Assembly (NCBI GenBank): GCA_963210315.1
Contig: OY723256.1
Span: 1,302,001 to 1,366,000, forward strand
DNA from: Rhynchopus euleeides
Lineage: Eukaryota; Euglenozoa; Diplonemea; Diplonemida; Diplonemidae
Reading direction: 5' to 3'
DNA: 64,000 nucleotides
Under the pieces are notes generated by a model. That model saw only the letters and a program-made list of their open reading frames with translations, made no database searches and was not told the origin of the DNA. Below are positions 1 through 9,216 of this stretch, piece by piece. How positions within the stretch are numbered: position 1 is the first letter of the stretch; each line of letters opens with the position of its first letter. Position numbers and translations under genes: made by a program.

Positions 1-1
1 G

Positions 2-274
2 CTGCGCGTGCTGCAGACAGCATTCCCGAAGCCCCTCCCGCCTGTGACGAGGTTTGTCTGCACGCGGTGGAATGCCAATCCCTACACGCGGTGTGCCTTT
101 AGCAGCTACGACGTGGGGACCGAGCCGCATCACTTTGCCACCCTGGCGAAGCCCGCCATGGGGGGCAGGCTCGTGCTGGCGGGGGAGCACACAGATGTGG
201 CGGACTACTGCTCTGTGCACGGAGCCCACAACTCAGGCCTGCGTGCCGCAGGCCAGGTGCTGCAGGACTCTTGA
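2..274 (+). CDS. C-terminal end of a flavin-containing amine oxidase (polyamine oxidase/LSD1-like)
   Basis: Only the last 90 codons are in the window; the gene begins to the left. The frame ends at a TGA at 272-274. The residues match the C-terminal FAD-binding signature of the flavin amine oxidase family: W-x-x-N-P-Y-T-R-C followed by a Y-x-x-G turn, then L-A-G-E-H-T, then V-H-G-A-x-x-S-G-L-R-A-A. In this family these segments contact the FAD and close the substrate cavity. Members oxidise polyamines, monoamines or methyl-lysine in histones; the visible part cannot decide which. Seen: the motif order and spacing. Inferred: an active oxidase, since the FAD-contacting Gly, Glu and His-Gly-Ala residues are intact. 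Confidence 0.85.
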   Translation: MRVLQTAFPKPLPPVTRFVCTRWNANPYTRCAFSSYDVGTEPHHFATLAKPAMGGRLVLAGEHTDVADYCSVHGAHNSGLRAAGQVLQDS

Positions 275-687
275 GCTCTTGCAAGCATGAGGCATGACCT
301 GCCTGCACCCCTGTTGCCTTGAGAACTGACGCCTGCCGCCTTACCGCCTGGCACCGCGCTCCCCTAGCCCCGGCGCGGTGCGGGAAGCAGGATCCGACCT
401 CTGTGCCGCCACCACTGCCAACCTCGCCTTGCTTGTGGTTTCGCTGCCTGGAGGGTCGGGTCGGGGCACCTTCGACTTCTTACTCCACACCATAGCAGGC
501 TGGTTTCCCATGCCCCCACCCTTGACGCAGTCTTTAAGTGTATTGCTTTCTGTCGCAAACCCTTTATGCCGTTGCACTGTTGGTCGCACGTCAGGGCCCC
601 CACCAGTAACATCTTTTCAAACCAGACACACCACAGCCACAGCCCCCACACGCAGGGCCACATGGTTGCCTAGCCACGGCAGGGCAG
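275..687. other. Intergenic spacer
   Basis: About 410 bases between the oxidase stop and the next ATG. It holds C-rich stretches and an AG just before the next ATG (ggcagggcag), consistent with a trans-splice acceptor. No coding signal was supported. Confidence 0.5.
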
Positions 688-1755
688 ATGGCAATGCGGA
701 GCCTGTCCGGCGGCAGCATGGACTTCTTGCAGGCACCCATGGGCCTCCCCTCCCCTGCCTACGACGTGCAGCCGCACAGCGTTGCCGAGCCCCCTGCCGA
801 CGAGTGGATCGAATGCGAGGCGACGATCCCCCACGAGCCGGGGCGCAGCATCGGGCTGATCGTGCTGCCCGACCTCTGCATTGAAGACGTCGATGCAGGC
901 AGTGCCCTCGCCGCAGCAGGCGTCGGCCCGGGCATGGTGCTGGTGGGAGTTGACGGGACACGCGTGACCTGCGATTCCCATGCGCTGTCGCTGGTGAACG
1001 GGGCACCGGGGCCAAGCCTGAAGCTCAGCATCCTCATCAAGAAGAGGGACGCGGGCGGGCTGCTGGGGGTCACCCGCCCGCCTGCGCGGCAGCCTGTGCA
1101 GCGAACCTACCTGCCGCCTCCAGACTCACCTCGTGCCGGGGGGTGCGCCCCCCACAGCAAGACAGCCTCCGCAGCAGTCCCGCGGATGTTCGCTGCCATG
1201 TCGCAGCCCCTGCCTGCAGCAAGCACGGAGTACCGCAACGAGGAGGTCGACCAGCGTGTGGAGCGGATCCTCGCGGCGACGGCACAGCGCCTGTCGCTTG
1301 AGAGGCAGCGGAGCGGCGTGCGGGAGGGCACCCCCTCAGGGGGTCCCCCTCCACAGGCGCAGCCCATGCTGGCCGTGCCGCTGCCAGCGACGCCGCAGTC
1401 GTCGGTTGGGCCATCCAGCGGTTACAGCCCCCCGAGGGCCGTCTCGGTGCAGCCGCCGCCGCGGCGTGGTGTGGGGCTGTCGCCCCTGGATGAGCCCGTG
1501 TGGGCCCCGCCCGTGGCATCGGGGTCTCCCGAGATAAGCCCGCCCCGAAGAAGGCTGGGCGCCAGCGGGGGGGCGGAGTCGTCGCTGCTGCAGCGGCAGC
1601 CCCGGCAGCGCAGCGTGTCCATCGGCAGCCAGCACAGGTGCTGCGGCAACCCCGGGAGTGCCTTCTGCCAGAACACAGGTCTCCGCCACGTCACGACGGT
1701 GTCGCAGATGCCCTTGCCTACCGCCCATGCGGCAGCGTGGTCCCGGCTGATGTGA
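688..1755 (+). CDS. PDZ-like domain protein with a proline-rich tail
   Basis: 355 codons starting at ATG 688; further in-frame Met codons follow at residues 3 and 11, so the exact start is not certain. Residues about 40-115 look like a PDZ domain: a strand-rich start, the ligand-groove-like stretch R-S-I-G-L-I-V, then A-G-V-G-P-G-M-V-L-V-G-V-D-G and a closing S-L-K-L-S-I-L-I-K strand. PDZ domains bind C-terminal peptides and build scaffolds, often at membranes. Residues about 120-355 are Pro/Ser/Arg-rich and low in complexity, with one short amphipathic stretch (about 180-205) and a Cys cluster near the end (C-C-G-N-P ... C-Q-N). No transmembrane segment or signal peptide is seen. Function beyond scaffolding cannot be stated. 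Confidence 0.7.
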   Translation: MAMRSLSGGSMDFLQAPMGLPSPAYDVQPHSVAEPPADEWIECEATIPHEPGRSIGLIVLPDLCIEDVDAGSALAAAGVGPGMVLVGVDGTRVTCDSHALSLVNGAPGPSLKLSILIKKRDAGGLLGVTRPPARQPVQRTYLPPPDSPRAGGCAPHSKTASAAVPRMFAAMSQPLPAASTEYRNEEVDQRVERILAATAQRLSLERQRSGVREGTPSGGPPPQAQPMLAVPLPATPQSSVGPSSGYSPPRAVSVQPPPRRGVGLSPLDEPVWAPPVASGSPEISPPRRRLGASGGAESSLLQRQPRQRSVSIGSQHRCCGNPGSAFCQNTGLRHVTTVSQMPLPTAHAAAWSRLM

Positions 1756-2317
1756 CACCGAGGGGGGGTTGCAACCCCCTCCCTCCCAGGGGCCTGTGCC
1801 GTGCTTGGCCCTTGGAAGCGGGAGGAGGGCGTGCTATGTAGAGATGCTTGTGTTGTGTGGTCCCGCCGTTGGGGGGGAGGGGAGGCAGCTTTCCGCGCCA
1901 GCCCTCTGCGAAGCAAGGGGTTGCTAGCATGTGTGTGTTTGGAGCGGGGGGGGGAGGGGGGTGTGTGCGGCACAGGCCTGGATGCTTTGTACCGACCTGA
2001 TTCCTCCAGAGTGCCGCGCGCTGACACTTCCCCAAAAACGTAAAAGGCTCCACGTGTGTGTGTGTGGGTGGGTGTGTCCCGTCGTCTAGATTCGGTTCCT
2101 TCCCCCCACGTCTTAACCCTTCCAAATAACGCCGCATCGTAGAGATTGACTGATAGAAATCCGCTTGTCCGAAGCCCCACCTTTCCCGTGTCATCTGAAG
2201 GCAGGCCCGCATGCCAACGGCGGTTTGATTGCTCGCTGGTTTTCAGACACGGCCAGCACTAACATGCAGCCTACCTGGCTCTTCGCACCCCTTCCTCACA
2301 GCACGTCGTGTGTCAAC
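1756..2317. other. Intergenic spacer with acceptor-like tract
   Basis: G-runs near 1860-1960 and a GT-rich stretch near 2053-2075. The pyrimidine-rich tract at about 2278-2301 ends in CAG, 16 bases before the next gene's ATG. Nothing else was recognised. Confidence 0.5.
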
Positions 2318-2725
2318 ATGTTGGTGGAGGTTCTGGCTGTGTGTGCCGTTGCAGCTGTGCGCCATGGCGGTGCATGCCTGCACACACAGGTGATGGCTGT
2401 GGAGTACTGCCCGGATGGTTATGTCGACATCCGTACCGACACCGCCACGCCGTGTCTCGAGCGGCTGTGCAGTCAGCTGCCCGCAAGCAGCAACGCGACT
2501 GTGGGGATCTTCCCGGACATGAAGCAACTTGTTGGCAGCGCCTTCGTCGAGGGGTGCATGCTGTCGACGCATCCTGGGGAGGCGGCAGCGATCACACACA
2601 GAGTCTGTCTCAGTAGTCACCAGGACGACCACGATGATGTGGAGGAGATCGACGGTGTCTCCATATGGGCGTTCGTCGTGGTGGGCTTTGTTGCTGTGGG
2701 GGCGACAGTGTATTTCCTGGTATGA
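2318..2725 (+). CDS. Small type I membrane protein, unknown function
   Basis: 135 residues from ATG 2318, chosen because it follows a CAG acceptor by 16 bases and begins a hydrophobic signal peptide (M-L-V-E-V-L-A-V-C-A-V-A-A-V, residues 1-14). The lumenal part of about 90 residues has several Cys (likely disulfides) and one N-glycosylation sequon (N-A-T). An acidic stretch (Q-D-D-H-D-D-V-E-E-I-D) leads into a single C-terminal membrane helix (about residues 113-135) that ends the protein with almost no cytoplasmic tail. I do not recognise a family. The frame is open upstream, but that stretch shows no sign of being coding. Confidence 0.6.
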   Translation: MLVEVLAVCAVAAVRHGGACLHTQVMAVEYCPDGYVDIRTDTATPCLERLCSQLPASSNATVGIFPDMKQLVGSAFVEGCMLSTHPGEAAAITHRVCLSSHQDDHDDVEEIDGVSIWAFVVVGFVAVGATVYFLV

Positions 2726-2771
2726 CTGCCAGCCAGATGTGCTGGGGATAACCGGGTTTGGTGTTATCTGG

Positions 2772-2943
2772 CATAGCTCTCAGTGACTCGGTGAAATTGA
2801 CTGACTGACTCTGACCCAACTGAGTCAGCCAGTCAAAAGTTTTGACTGGCTGGGCCAGGAATAGCCCCCAGGCAGCTGACTCGGTGAACTGGGGGTTATT
2901 TCTGGCCCAGTCAGTCAATGTGACCGAGTCACTGAGAGCTATG
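2772..2943. mobile_element. Foldback MITE-like element, 172 bp
   Basis: Terminal inverted repeats begin CATAGCTCTCAGTGACTCGG at 2772 and read the same on the opposite strand ending at 2943. Two further inverted repeats lie inside: a near-perfect palindrome around 2829-2853 (CAGCCAGTCAAAA / TTTTGACTGGCTG) and GGCCAGGAATAGCCCCCAG paired with a diverged copy at about 2888-2909. The whole unit can fold into a branched hairpin. No convincing target duplication is visible. Confidence 0.6.
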
Positions 2944-3886
2944 TATCAGGCGGCACGGCTTCACCTGGGTTGCGGGGTGGGAGAGTTGAAAGCACAACGT
3001 TGGCATGCAAAGATCCCTGCTGATTTAGCCAACCCCGACACGTCAATCACCCACTCACAGGTGCAACGTAAGCCGGCGTATGTTGTGCCACACACAGAGC
3101 TGGAGGTCACTGTCGGCAGGGAAACGGATAAACTTGTGAACCAACCGCCTAAGACAGTGGTGCCTGCACCGGAACACTACGTTGTGTAGTGCGCATTTCC
3201 TCCTAGACATAGGAGAAGAGCAGAAGAGTGCCGAACTTTGTCGATAGCGAAGGCCCCTGAAGCGTATCAAACCGCTTTGCGCTGCCACTGCCTGGCTGGA
3301 CCTGATGCGCTTGCCCTTGAAGCAGCTCCAGACCGACAGGACGCGCGGCCACTGGGCCCCTCTCCAACAAACACGCTCGCACGTCAGGCTGGCCATCGCT
3401 ACTGAACAGAATGCCGCTGCCTGGGAGGGGAGAGGGTCCCGAAGATGACGATGTATCTACATCGCTGTGCGCTGCAGAGTTTGGAGGACCGCACTTGATT
3501 TGATAATAATACCAAGGTCCGTGCATACTGGCGATCGCACCGTGTATAAAGGCACAGCCAGCATGCCCCTTTGCTGACGTGCTGCGGCACACGAAGGGGT
3601 GCAGGAGGGCTTTGGGAGAGGCCTGCCCCGTCACCGCATATAACCCCCCCCCCCCGTCTTTGTATTATCTTTCCGCGCTGCAACAGCAGTGTTAAACCTG
3701 TGTGATATGCATAATAGTATGTGTTGTCGTGCTGCAGTCATGGATCTGCTGCACGGCCAGTGTTGCCGCTTGCCCCCATGCCCGGTTCTTGTTTGCCTCT
3801 CTCCCCCAGCCCTCTCCTCTTTGATCACAGTCTCACTGATCATTAACAGGCACCTTCATATTTCGCAGATAATGTTCCCCCTTCAT

Positions 3887-3912
3887 GAGCACGAGCCCAG
3901 TGGCTCGTGCTC
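3887..3912. repeat. Perfect hairpin, 11-bp stem
   Basis: GAGCACGAGCC, a four-base loop CAGT, then GGCTCGTGCTC. It lies in a non-coding region with no adjacent gene; role unknown. Confidence 0.6.
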
Positions 3913-4491
3913 GTGTCTGTTCTGCTGACCGCTCGGTCCCCACCCACCTGGCCCCTGGGTGCTCCTCGCATTCATTCCTGCACTATTCCTGCACCCACCA
4001 AGGGCTTGCACCCTCTAGCTTGCTGTTTAGCTGGTCTTGCCTTAGGCACCCGGTTGGCCTTCTGGCCCCCTTCCGCCTAGCCCTGCTGCCTTGCTCTTGT
4101 GAAGATTGCTTGCCTTGTCGGAAGTTATCCTCCCTTGGTGTGGGTCACGTGCGATAGGCCCGGTGTGACCAGCTTTTCGAAGATGTGTCCACTCGATTTT
4201 CTCCGACCGAGCAAGCGCCTTGGTGGCCACAGTACGTGTAGGACAGTGGTCGCATTGGTGCCTGTTCAGTGATCACAGTGGTGACAGTGGTGACAGTGGC
4301 CACAGTGGTACACTCAACAAAACCAGGACAGGACCAATGCGTGTGTGATATTGTAGTTCCTCGACGTAGGGCGCCACGTGTTGAGCTACCACTGCTCAGA
4401 CCGTGCCCTAGTTGTGTTTGTTCTCTGTGAATTCTCCTCTCCGAGGATCTTATCGTGTGTGTGTGCCGGTATAGCGTATCAGTCCTCGTGT

Positions 4492-4558
4492 GGCAGTCTC
4501 TCGTGGACTTCTGTACGATGCAGGTCCGCTAATCCAACATTGCCAACGTGTGTCGGTG
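4492..4558 (+). repeat. Dispersed repeat F, copy 1
   Basis: Shares about 60 bases with 15486-15554, including TCTCTCGTGGACT-like and AATCCAACATTGCCAAC segments. Both copies are in the same orientation. It could be a small RNA gene, a SINE fragment or an old element end. Confidence 0.5.
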
Positions 4559-4724
4559 AATGTGAGTGGCACTTCCTGTCCGTGACACTCTCCGAAGGCT
4601 CCCCCTCGGCATCTCATGTGCAGTCTGACCCTCAAGCATTATCCATTACTCCCGATGGGTCACTATGGCGGTGTGGGAATCACGCCCCCGTCCCTTACTG
4701 GGGGGGGGTCGAATATAAGATGTA

Positions 4725-5090
4725 CCTGGGACCCCCCGTGTATAAGTCCCCCCCCCCTTACCCCCGTGTTTAAGTCCCCCCCTGGGGGTCTGGCAGGGGG
4801 GGGACTTAAACACAGGGGGACCTAAACACGGGGGTGGGCTGGTCTGGAGGGTCATCAGGTGGCCCCTAGGCCCTCCAGGTGCTGTCAGAGTCGAAAAGTG
4901 GGGTGCCAAAAGTCCCTCCGGACCGGAATTACCCCCCTACGACAGCAGAGGAAGAGGTCTTCTTGGTCTCCACTGTGCCACCCCCGTGTTTAAGCCCCCC
5001 CTGTGTTTAGGTCCGCCCCCCCCCGTGTTTAAGTCCCCCCCGGCCGAAAATCGCCTCCAGGGGGGGGACTTAAACACGGGGGGTCCCAGG
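4725..5090. mobile_element. TA-targeting MITE (E1), copy 1, 366 bp
   Basis: Begins CCTGGGACCCCCCGTGT and ends with the inverted complement, flanked by TA on both sides (4723-4724, 5091-5092). Removing it leaves AAGATG-TA-CATCTT, an uninterrupted palindrome of the host element. A copy of the same length is at 37545-37910. Internally it repeats GTTTAAGTCCCCCC-type motifs in both orientations and so folds extensively. Confidence 0.85.
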
Positions 5091-5286
5091 TACATCTTAT
5101 AATATGCGTGTACGGGAGCCATAATTTGCATTTTCAAAAAACATAAAATTTGCCCATATTTGAACATAAGATGTACATCTTATGTTCAAATTTCGCTTTT
5201 TTATGGCATTTTCCAGTGCCTAGTGGACACTGTAAACAGAAAAGTCGAATATAAGATGTACATCTTATATTCCATTTATATTTTGG

Positions 5287-5395
5287 GGGGGCCCTCGCTA
5301 CCAAGTGTGACTGAGTGAGAAAAAGTGAGAAGTCAGCCATGTTTGGCTGAAAACTGACGACTCGTGACTCACAGTGACTCGTAGCGAGGGCCCCC
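5287..5395. mobile_element. 109-bp MITE (E4), copy 1
   Basis: Terminal inverted repeats GGGGGCCCTCGCTAC / GTAGCGAGGGCCCCC, with a 3-bp direct repeat TGG on each side (5284-5286 and 5396-5398). It sits inside E2. A second 109-bp copy lies at 48895-49003 with a different 3-bp duplication. Three-base duplications with G-rich ends resemble PIF/Harbinger or CACTA types; the superfamily is not settled. Confidence 0.8.
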
Positions 5396-5915
5396 TGGGA
5401 TTTCAAAATACATCTTATATTCAAGGTACATCTTGTATTCGAGGTACATCTTATATTCGACCCCCCCCAGTAACCCTTTCGAGACTAACTACTTACTAGG
5501 TAAGTAGTTAAGTAGAATTTTTTGGGGACTGGCAACCAGGGGCTTTCTACTCCGAATTTTTGACCGATTTTTTTTATGGTGAACTCCCCTGTCGAAATTC
5601 TTTCCAGGAAACGCGGTGAACCAACGGGATACCGCAGTGGGCACAACTTCGTCACGAATGTGAAACCCGTAAAAAATTGGAAAAATCGAAAAAGTGGGAT
5701 TTTTCGACATTTTTCGACATTTTTCACCTCCTGGAGTAAAGTGCTTTCCACTAAGAATTTTTCAAGAATTTTTTTTATGGTGAAATGTTCCGGATTCAAC
5801 GCGTCGTGTTTTCGCTAAAACGCACATTTTTCCGGGAAAATTCGCAGTTGCCCACACGGTGGACTCCAGCGGCCCTAGCGGGAGTCTGGGAGCGGGAGTC
5901 TGAGAGGGTGTCAAA

Positions 5916-5935
5916 GACTCCCGCTAGCGGGAGTC
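5916..5935. repeat. Subterminal 20-bp palindrome, left arm of E3
   Basis: GACTCCCGCTAGCGGGAGTC is a perfect palindrome. It is followed by a stretch (TTTTCACCTATTTTCA...CCCATGATA) that recurs inverted at 9146-9178. Candidate binding site for an element protein. Confidence 0.65.
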
Positions 5936-6077
5936 TTTTCACCTATTTTCATCCATTTTTCCCATGATATAGTTACAGTCTACTGGCGTGGGGGGTAAAA
6001 TCATGCGGGGGGAAGGTGGAAGAGGGATGGGGAGGGGCTTGTTTTGCTTCTGTCAGTTTCCCCGGACTCTGGACTAC

Positions 6078-7838
6078 CTACCTATCCTCCTGGTAGCGGC
6101 TGCACCTGCGGAGGTGAGCGGTTAGAATTTGAGGTGTCAAAGTGCGGCCGTCGCCTGTCGTAGTTGTGTTACACCTTGGGCAAGACAAACCATCCTGCAG
6201 GCTTTCCTCATCTTCTTCGTCAGAACTGTCATCCCCCTCCTGCTGTGCGCGTTGGTCAAGCGTGCTCAAAGTCGCCTCGGATGACACGAATGGTGTGAAA
6301 GTCGCCCCCAGCGGGATTGGCATTTTGCACAAGCAGAGCGATAATTTGCGGTGTCCTTCGGGGAACCGGAACAGGAAGTAGGGCGCGCTGCTGGGTTCAA
6401 CGAAGTCCTGTGTGTTGCAGTGCACAAACCCCTTCTGCAGCTGTGTCAACTGTGTGCAAAGAACATACACAGCCAATCTATGAGCGTGTCGGGTGTGCAG
6501 ACACGGACACAGAATGACTTCTCTATACCCGAGGATCCCGTCCTGCGACAGGTGCGCAACCTTCCAAGGCATGCCCGATTCGCGCCGCTTCTCTTCTGCC
6601 ATTGCAAGATCTCTCTCGTAAGTTGCGGAGCTGGCGATTGTAACGGCATCTTTCTTGCGATGTCCGTTCTCTGCTTCTTCAAATTCGTCGTTGTTCTGCA
6701 GAGGCACTGCATCTTCTGGAGCCCACCAATGATGGAGACTGTGTACGTAGGCATTGCGCGTTGATCCCTTTTCGGCATGCTCCATCAACCAGTGAAATAT
6801 ATGCCCTGAGATCCGAGCACGCAAGAAGGGAATCCGGGCTGACTCATCCTTGCATCCCCAGAAGCGCCAGGGGATGTCTGCATACCGGAAATGCATGAGG
6901 TCTGCAAGGGAGACAAAGAGGTAGCGGAACAAGCCCTTGTAGGTGGTGTCCTGTGACATGGCAAGCACGACCTTCCGGAACTGAGCACCTGTCCCATTCT
7001 GCGACACATTCAGTGCAAGGTTTGTACAGGTCTTGTCGAATATTTTTTTTGTTGTCTCATCCAGTACCCTGATCAGCCGCATGGCGAGCCCCTTGCAGTC
7101 ATGGAGTGCTGGGGTGACGTAGCGGGCATTGGGAAGCACACCTGCCAAGAGGGAGGGGTAGCCAGCCTCTTTCATCTCAGAGAGAGTCAGGTGCGGGTAT
7201 CGATGCACCTGTTGATACCAGCGTTCTTCTGGGATGTCGCACAGTGAGCATCGGTGCCCTCGCCCCCCGCATCGCCTCATTGTTGCCCACTGCTCAGCAT
7301 GGTCGGCGGTTATTCTTGCTATGGACACACTCGCGACATGCACCCCTCGGAAGATTTTCGCTTTGTGCAGCCTCATGATCTGTTGCAGCAACGCGTGATT
7401 TTGGAACAGCTTGTGATCACCTTTCGGAAGGTCTGAGAAAGTAATACCCGGCGCAGTCATCGTGTTTTCGGGATTGATGACCCCGAGAGACAGACGGACA
7501 CGTGCGTTATCGGAACGTAATGAATTACGTGGCGTGTATCCGTCCGTGTACATGACGCCGAGAAGTGGCACGCTACACTGCATTGTCGATGATTCTCCCG
7601 CCTCTTCTTCGAGGAACTCAAATGCCCCGAGCAAACCACGGGAAAGGCGCCATTCAACACGTTCGCAGGCAGGCTTCTTCATTTCGCGGAGTCGCTTTCG
7701 TGACACACCCAGGTTCTCACCAACACGCTCCTTATGAAGCTGGTTGACCTTGGCGAGTGTCCGTTGAGACATCCGAAGGGCATGCCGGTTGGCAGCAAGA
7801 GTCTCCCCGACACTCTTCGCTTCATTTGCATTCGACAT
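6078..7838 (-). CDS. E3 larger protein, putative transposase of unrecognised family
   Basis: 586 residues from the ATG at 7838. This is the first ATG after a CTCTCACAG acceptor-like site; the frame is open 29 codons further upstream but without ATG. The N-terminal 70 residues are basic and helical (R-K-R-L-R-E-M-K-K). The middle has a Cys/His cluster C-G-G-R-G-H-R-C-S-L-C, then P-A-L-H-D-C-K-G and several aromatic-rich stretches. An acidic run D-D-S-S-D-E-E-D-E-E precedes a C-terminal C-P-R-C...H-x3-C finger-like end. Size and a C-terminal Cys/His finger fit a piggyBac-like transposase, but I cannot point to the three catalytic Asp residues, so the family stays open. The position inside TTAA-flanked inverted repeats is the main argument for a transposase role. 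Confidence 0.65.
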   Translation of the reverse strand: MSNANEAKSVGETLAANRHALRMSQRTLAKVNQLHKERVGENLGVSRKRLREMKKPACERVEWRLSRGLLGAFEFLEEEAGESSTMQCSVPLLGVMYTDGYTPRNSLRSDNARVRLSLGVINPENTMTAPGITFSDLPKGDHKLFQNHALLQQIMRLHKAKIFRGVHVASVSIARITADHAEQWATMRRCGGRGHRCSLCDIPEERWYQQVHRYPHLTLSEMKEAGYPSLLAGVLPNARYVTPALHDCKGLAMRLIRVLDETTKKIFDKTCTNLALNVSQNGTGAQFRKVVLAMSQDTTYKGLFRYLFVSLADLMHFRYADIPWRFWGCKDESARIPFLRARISGHIFHWLMEHAEKGSTRNAYVHSLHHWWAPEDAVPLQNNDEFEEAENGHRKKDAVTIASSATYERDLAMAEEKRRESGMPWKVAHLSQDGILGYREVILCPCLHTRHAHRLAVYVLCTQLTQLQKGFVHCNTQDFVEPSSAPYFLFRFPEGHRKLSLCLCKMPIPLGATFTPFVSSEATLSTLDQRAQQEGDDSSDEEDEESLQDGLSCPRCNTTTTGDGRTLTPQILTAHLRRCSRYQEDR

Positions 7839-8041
7839 GGTTCGATGGCATGGGTCTTGAAAATACCCCCTGTGACACCTGTGAGAGCGAGTGTGAGTGG
7901 AGCCGAATAAGGTTGCAACACACACACCACGTCAGATGTAGCCAAGCGAAAAAACTGTCGATGTTTTGGAGTGTGGGGTTTGTGGCTTCCATGACAGTCT
8001 GATCATTCAACTTCCGCAGGCTGATGCACAGCCAGCTTCCC

Positions 8042-9043
8042 TCAGAGGGTGTCCATGTCGTCCTCCTCCACTGTGATGGCCTGCGGGATGCTCGGAGGGG
8101 CTTCTTCCTCTGTGTCGGGGACCTCAGGCTGTGCGAGGTCGATCCCCAGCAGGTCCTTGTACCTCCCCACGGTGGAGGTGTTGGCCTGGCCTGAGCCGGT
8201 CACCGTGGCGCGGGGCTGTTCCAAAGGAACGGTGACCTTCCACAGGGCCAACTGCCCCTCCACCTGCTCGCAGGTGATGGGCTCGCCATCGGCAGGGCTC
8301 CTGGGGAGGAAATAGGTGGCGGTGTATGTGCCGCTGGGGATTGTCGAACCCTCGTGGACCACGCGAAGACACGTCAGCGACACCTGCAGGCCTGTCACTG
8401 AAAACTCAACCCGGGTCAACAGCCCCTCGAGCATCACCACATGCACGTTGGCTGCCCCAGGCAACGGGGTGACCACCGGGAAGTGCTGCATCACATTCTT
8501 CGTCGTAGTATCCTCCTCCTGCTGCACGGCAGTGTACACGTTGTTCATCTCGACCTCCTTGTAGGCCGGGGCAAGCGCAGCAAGGACCCGCTGGTACAGC
8601 GGATTCTTCTTGTGGCCCTCCTCCGCCCAAGCCAAGGGCATCTTTGGCTTGAGGGTGACACCCACCAACTTGGTGTCTTGCACCTTCCCGCGCTTCACCT
8701 CAACCCTGTAGGTGGCGGGGAGGGTGCCGTCCTTCTGCATCATCTCGACCTCCCTCACAGCGAGCTTGTCCATGTCAGGGAATACGGCGGTGATGGCGTT
8801 GGCCACCTGGGGGCTGTGCTTGTTGATCTCCTTGCCGGTCAACACCGTTGCTAGGAGCCTTCTAATGGATCCCAGTGTCAGCACACTTCCCCCTTTTTTA
8901 ACGAGGAAGGCCGTGCAAAAATCAGCCACAATGTTCGTCGCCTCCGCAGCCTCGGGACTCTCTGCGCTCTTCTTCTTCTTACTCGACTTCGCCGCCGGCT
9001 TCGCTGCCACCTTCACTGCCGGCTTCGTTGTCGTCTTCCCCAT
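8042..9043 (-). CDS. E3 second protein, basic N-terminus, unknown function
   Basis: 333 residues from the ATG at 9043, about a dozen bases after a CGCAG acceptor-like site. The first 40 residues are a Lys/Ala/Pro tail like those of histone H1 or other DNA-bound proteins (K-S-S-K-K-K-K-S). Residues about 40-120 look helical with an R-R-L-L-A-T-V-L-type helix and could be a winged-helix-like DNA-binding region (inference). The rest is strand-rich, ending in a very acidic tail (V-E-E-D-D-M-D-T-L). It lies 203 bases upstream of the larger gene on the same strand, inside the same element. It may be a DNA-binding accessory protein of the transposon or a captured host gene. Its GC content is clearly higher than that of the arms. 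Confidence 0.6.
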   Translation of the reverse strand: MGKTTTKPAVKVAAKPAAKSSKKKKSAESPEAAEATNIVADFCTAFLVKKGGSVLTLGSIRRLLATVLTGKEINKHSPQVANAITAVFPDMDKLAVREVEMMQKDGTLPATYRVEVKRGKVQDTKLVGVTLKPKMPLAWAEEGHKKNPLYQRVLAALAPAYKEVEMNNVYTAVQQEEDTTTKNVMQHFPVVTPLPGAANVHVVMLEGLLTRVEFSVTGLQVSLTCLRVVHEGSTIPSGTYTATYFLPRSPADGEPITCEQVEGQLALWKVTVPLEQPRATVTGSGQANTSTVGRYKDLLGIDLAQPEVPDTEEEAPPSIPQAITVEEDDMDTL

Positions 9044-9196
9044 TTTTGTGAATCAGGTCTGCGAGCTGGGATGGGTGGAAACGTCCGTTTGGTGTGTGTG
9101 TGTGTGGCTGTACTTCAGTGACGAGTGCCACATTGCATAGGTATCATGGGAAAAATGAGTGAAAATAGGTGAAAAGACTCCCGCTAGGGGGAGTCA

Positions 9197-9216
9197 GACT
9201 CCCGCTAGCGGGAGTT
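9197..9216. repeat. Subterminal palindrome, right arm of E3
   Basis: Same palindrome as at 5916-5935 with one mismatch. A second GACTCCCGCTAG-type copy lies just before it (9177-9195), and further GGGAGTC half-sites occur in both arms. Confidence 0.6.

Larger units (their letters stand above)
2944..4695. other. Non-coding spacer
   Basis: Mixed composition with lower GC than the genes. It contains a poly-C run near 3645-3655, a perfect 11-bp-stem hairpin (3887-3912), short CAGTGGT-type tandem motifs near 4270-4310 and a dispersed repeat (4492-4558). Reading frames here are short and show no domain or codon bias I trust. Confidence 0.5.
4698..5470. mobile_element. TA-targeting MITE (E2), 773 bp including nested insertions
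   Basis: Terminal inverted repeat CTGGGGGGGG-TCGAATATAAGATGTA at the left end and its complement at the right end, flanked by TA at 4696-4697 and 5471-5472. The palindrome AAGATGTACATCTT recurs several times inside. Two smaller elements are inserted in it: E1 at the central TA of one such palindrome, and E4. No coding capacity. TA duplication and inverted repeats suggest a Tc1/mariner-type non-autonomous element; no transposase source is visible. Confidence 0.75.
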
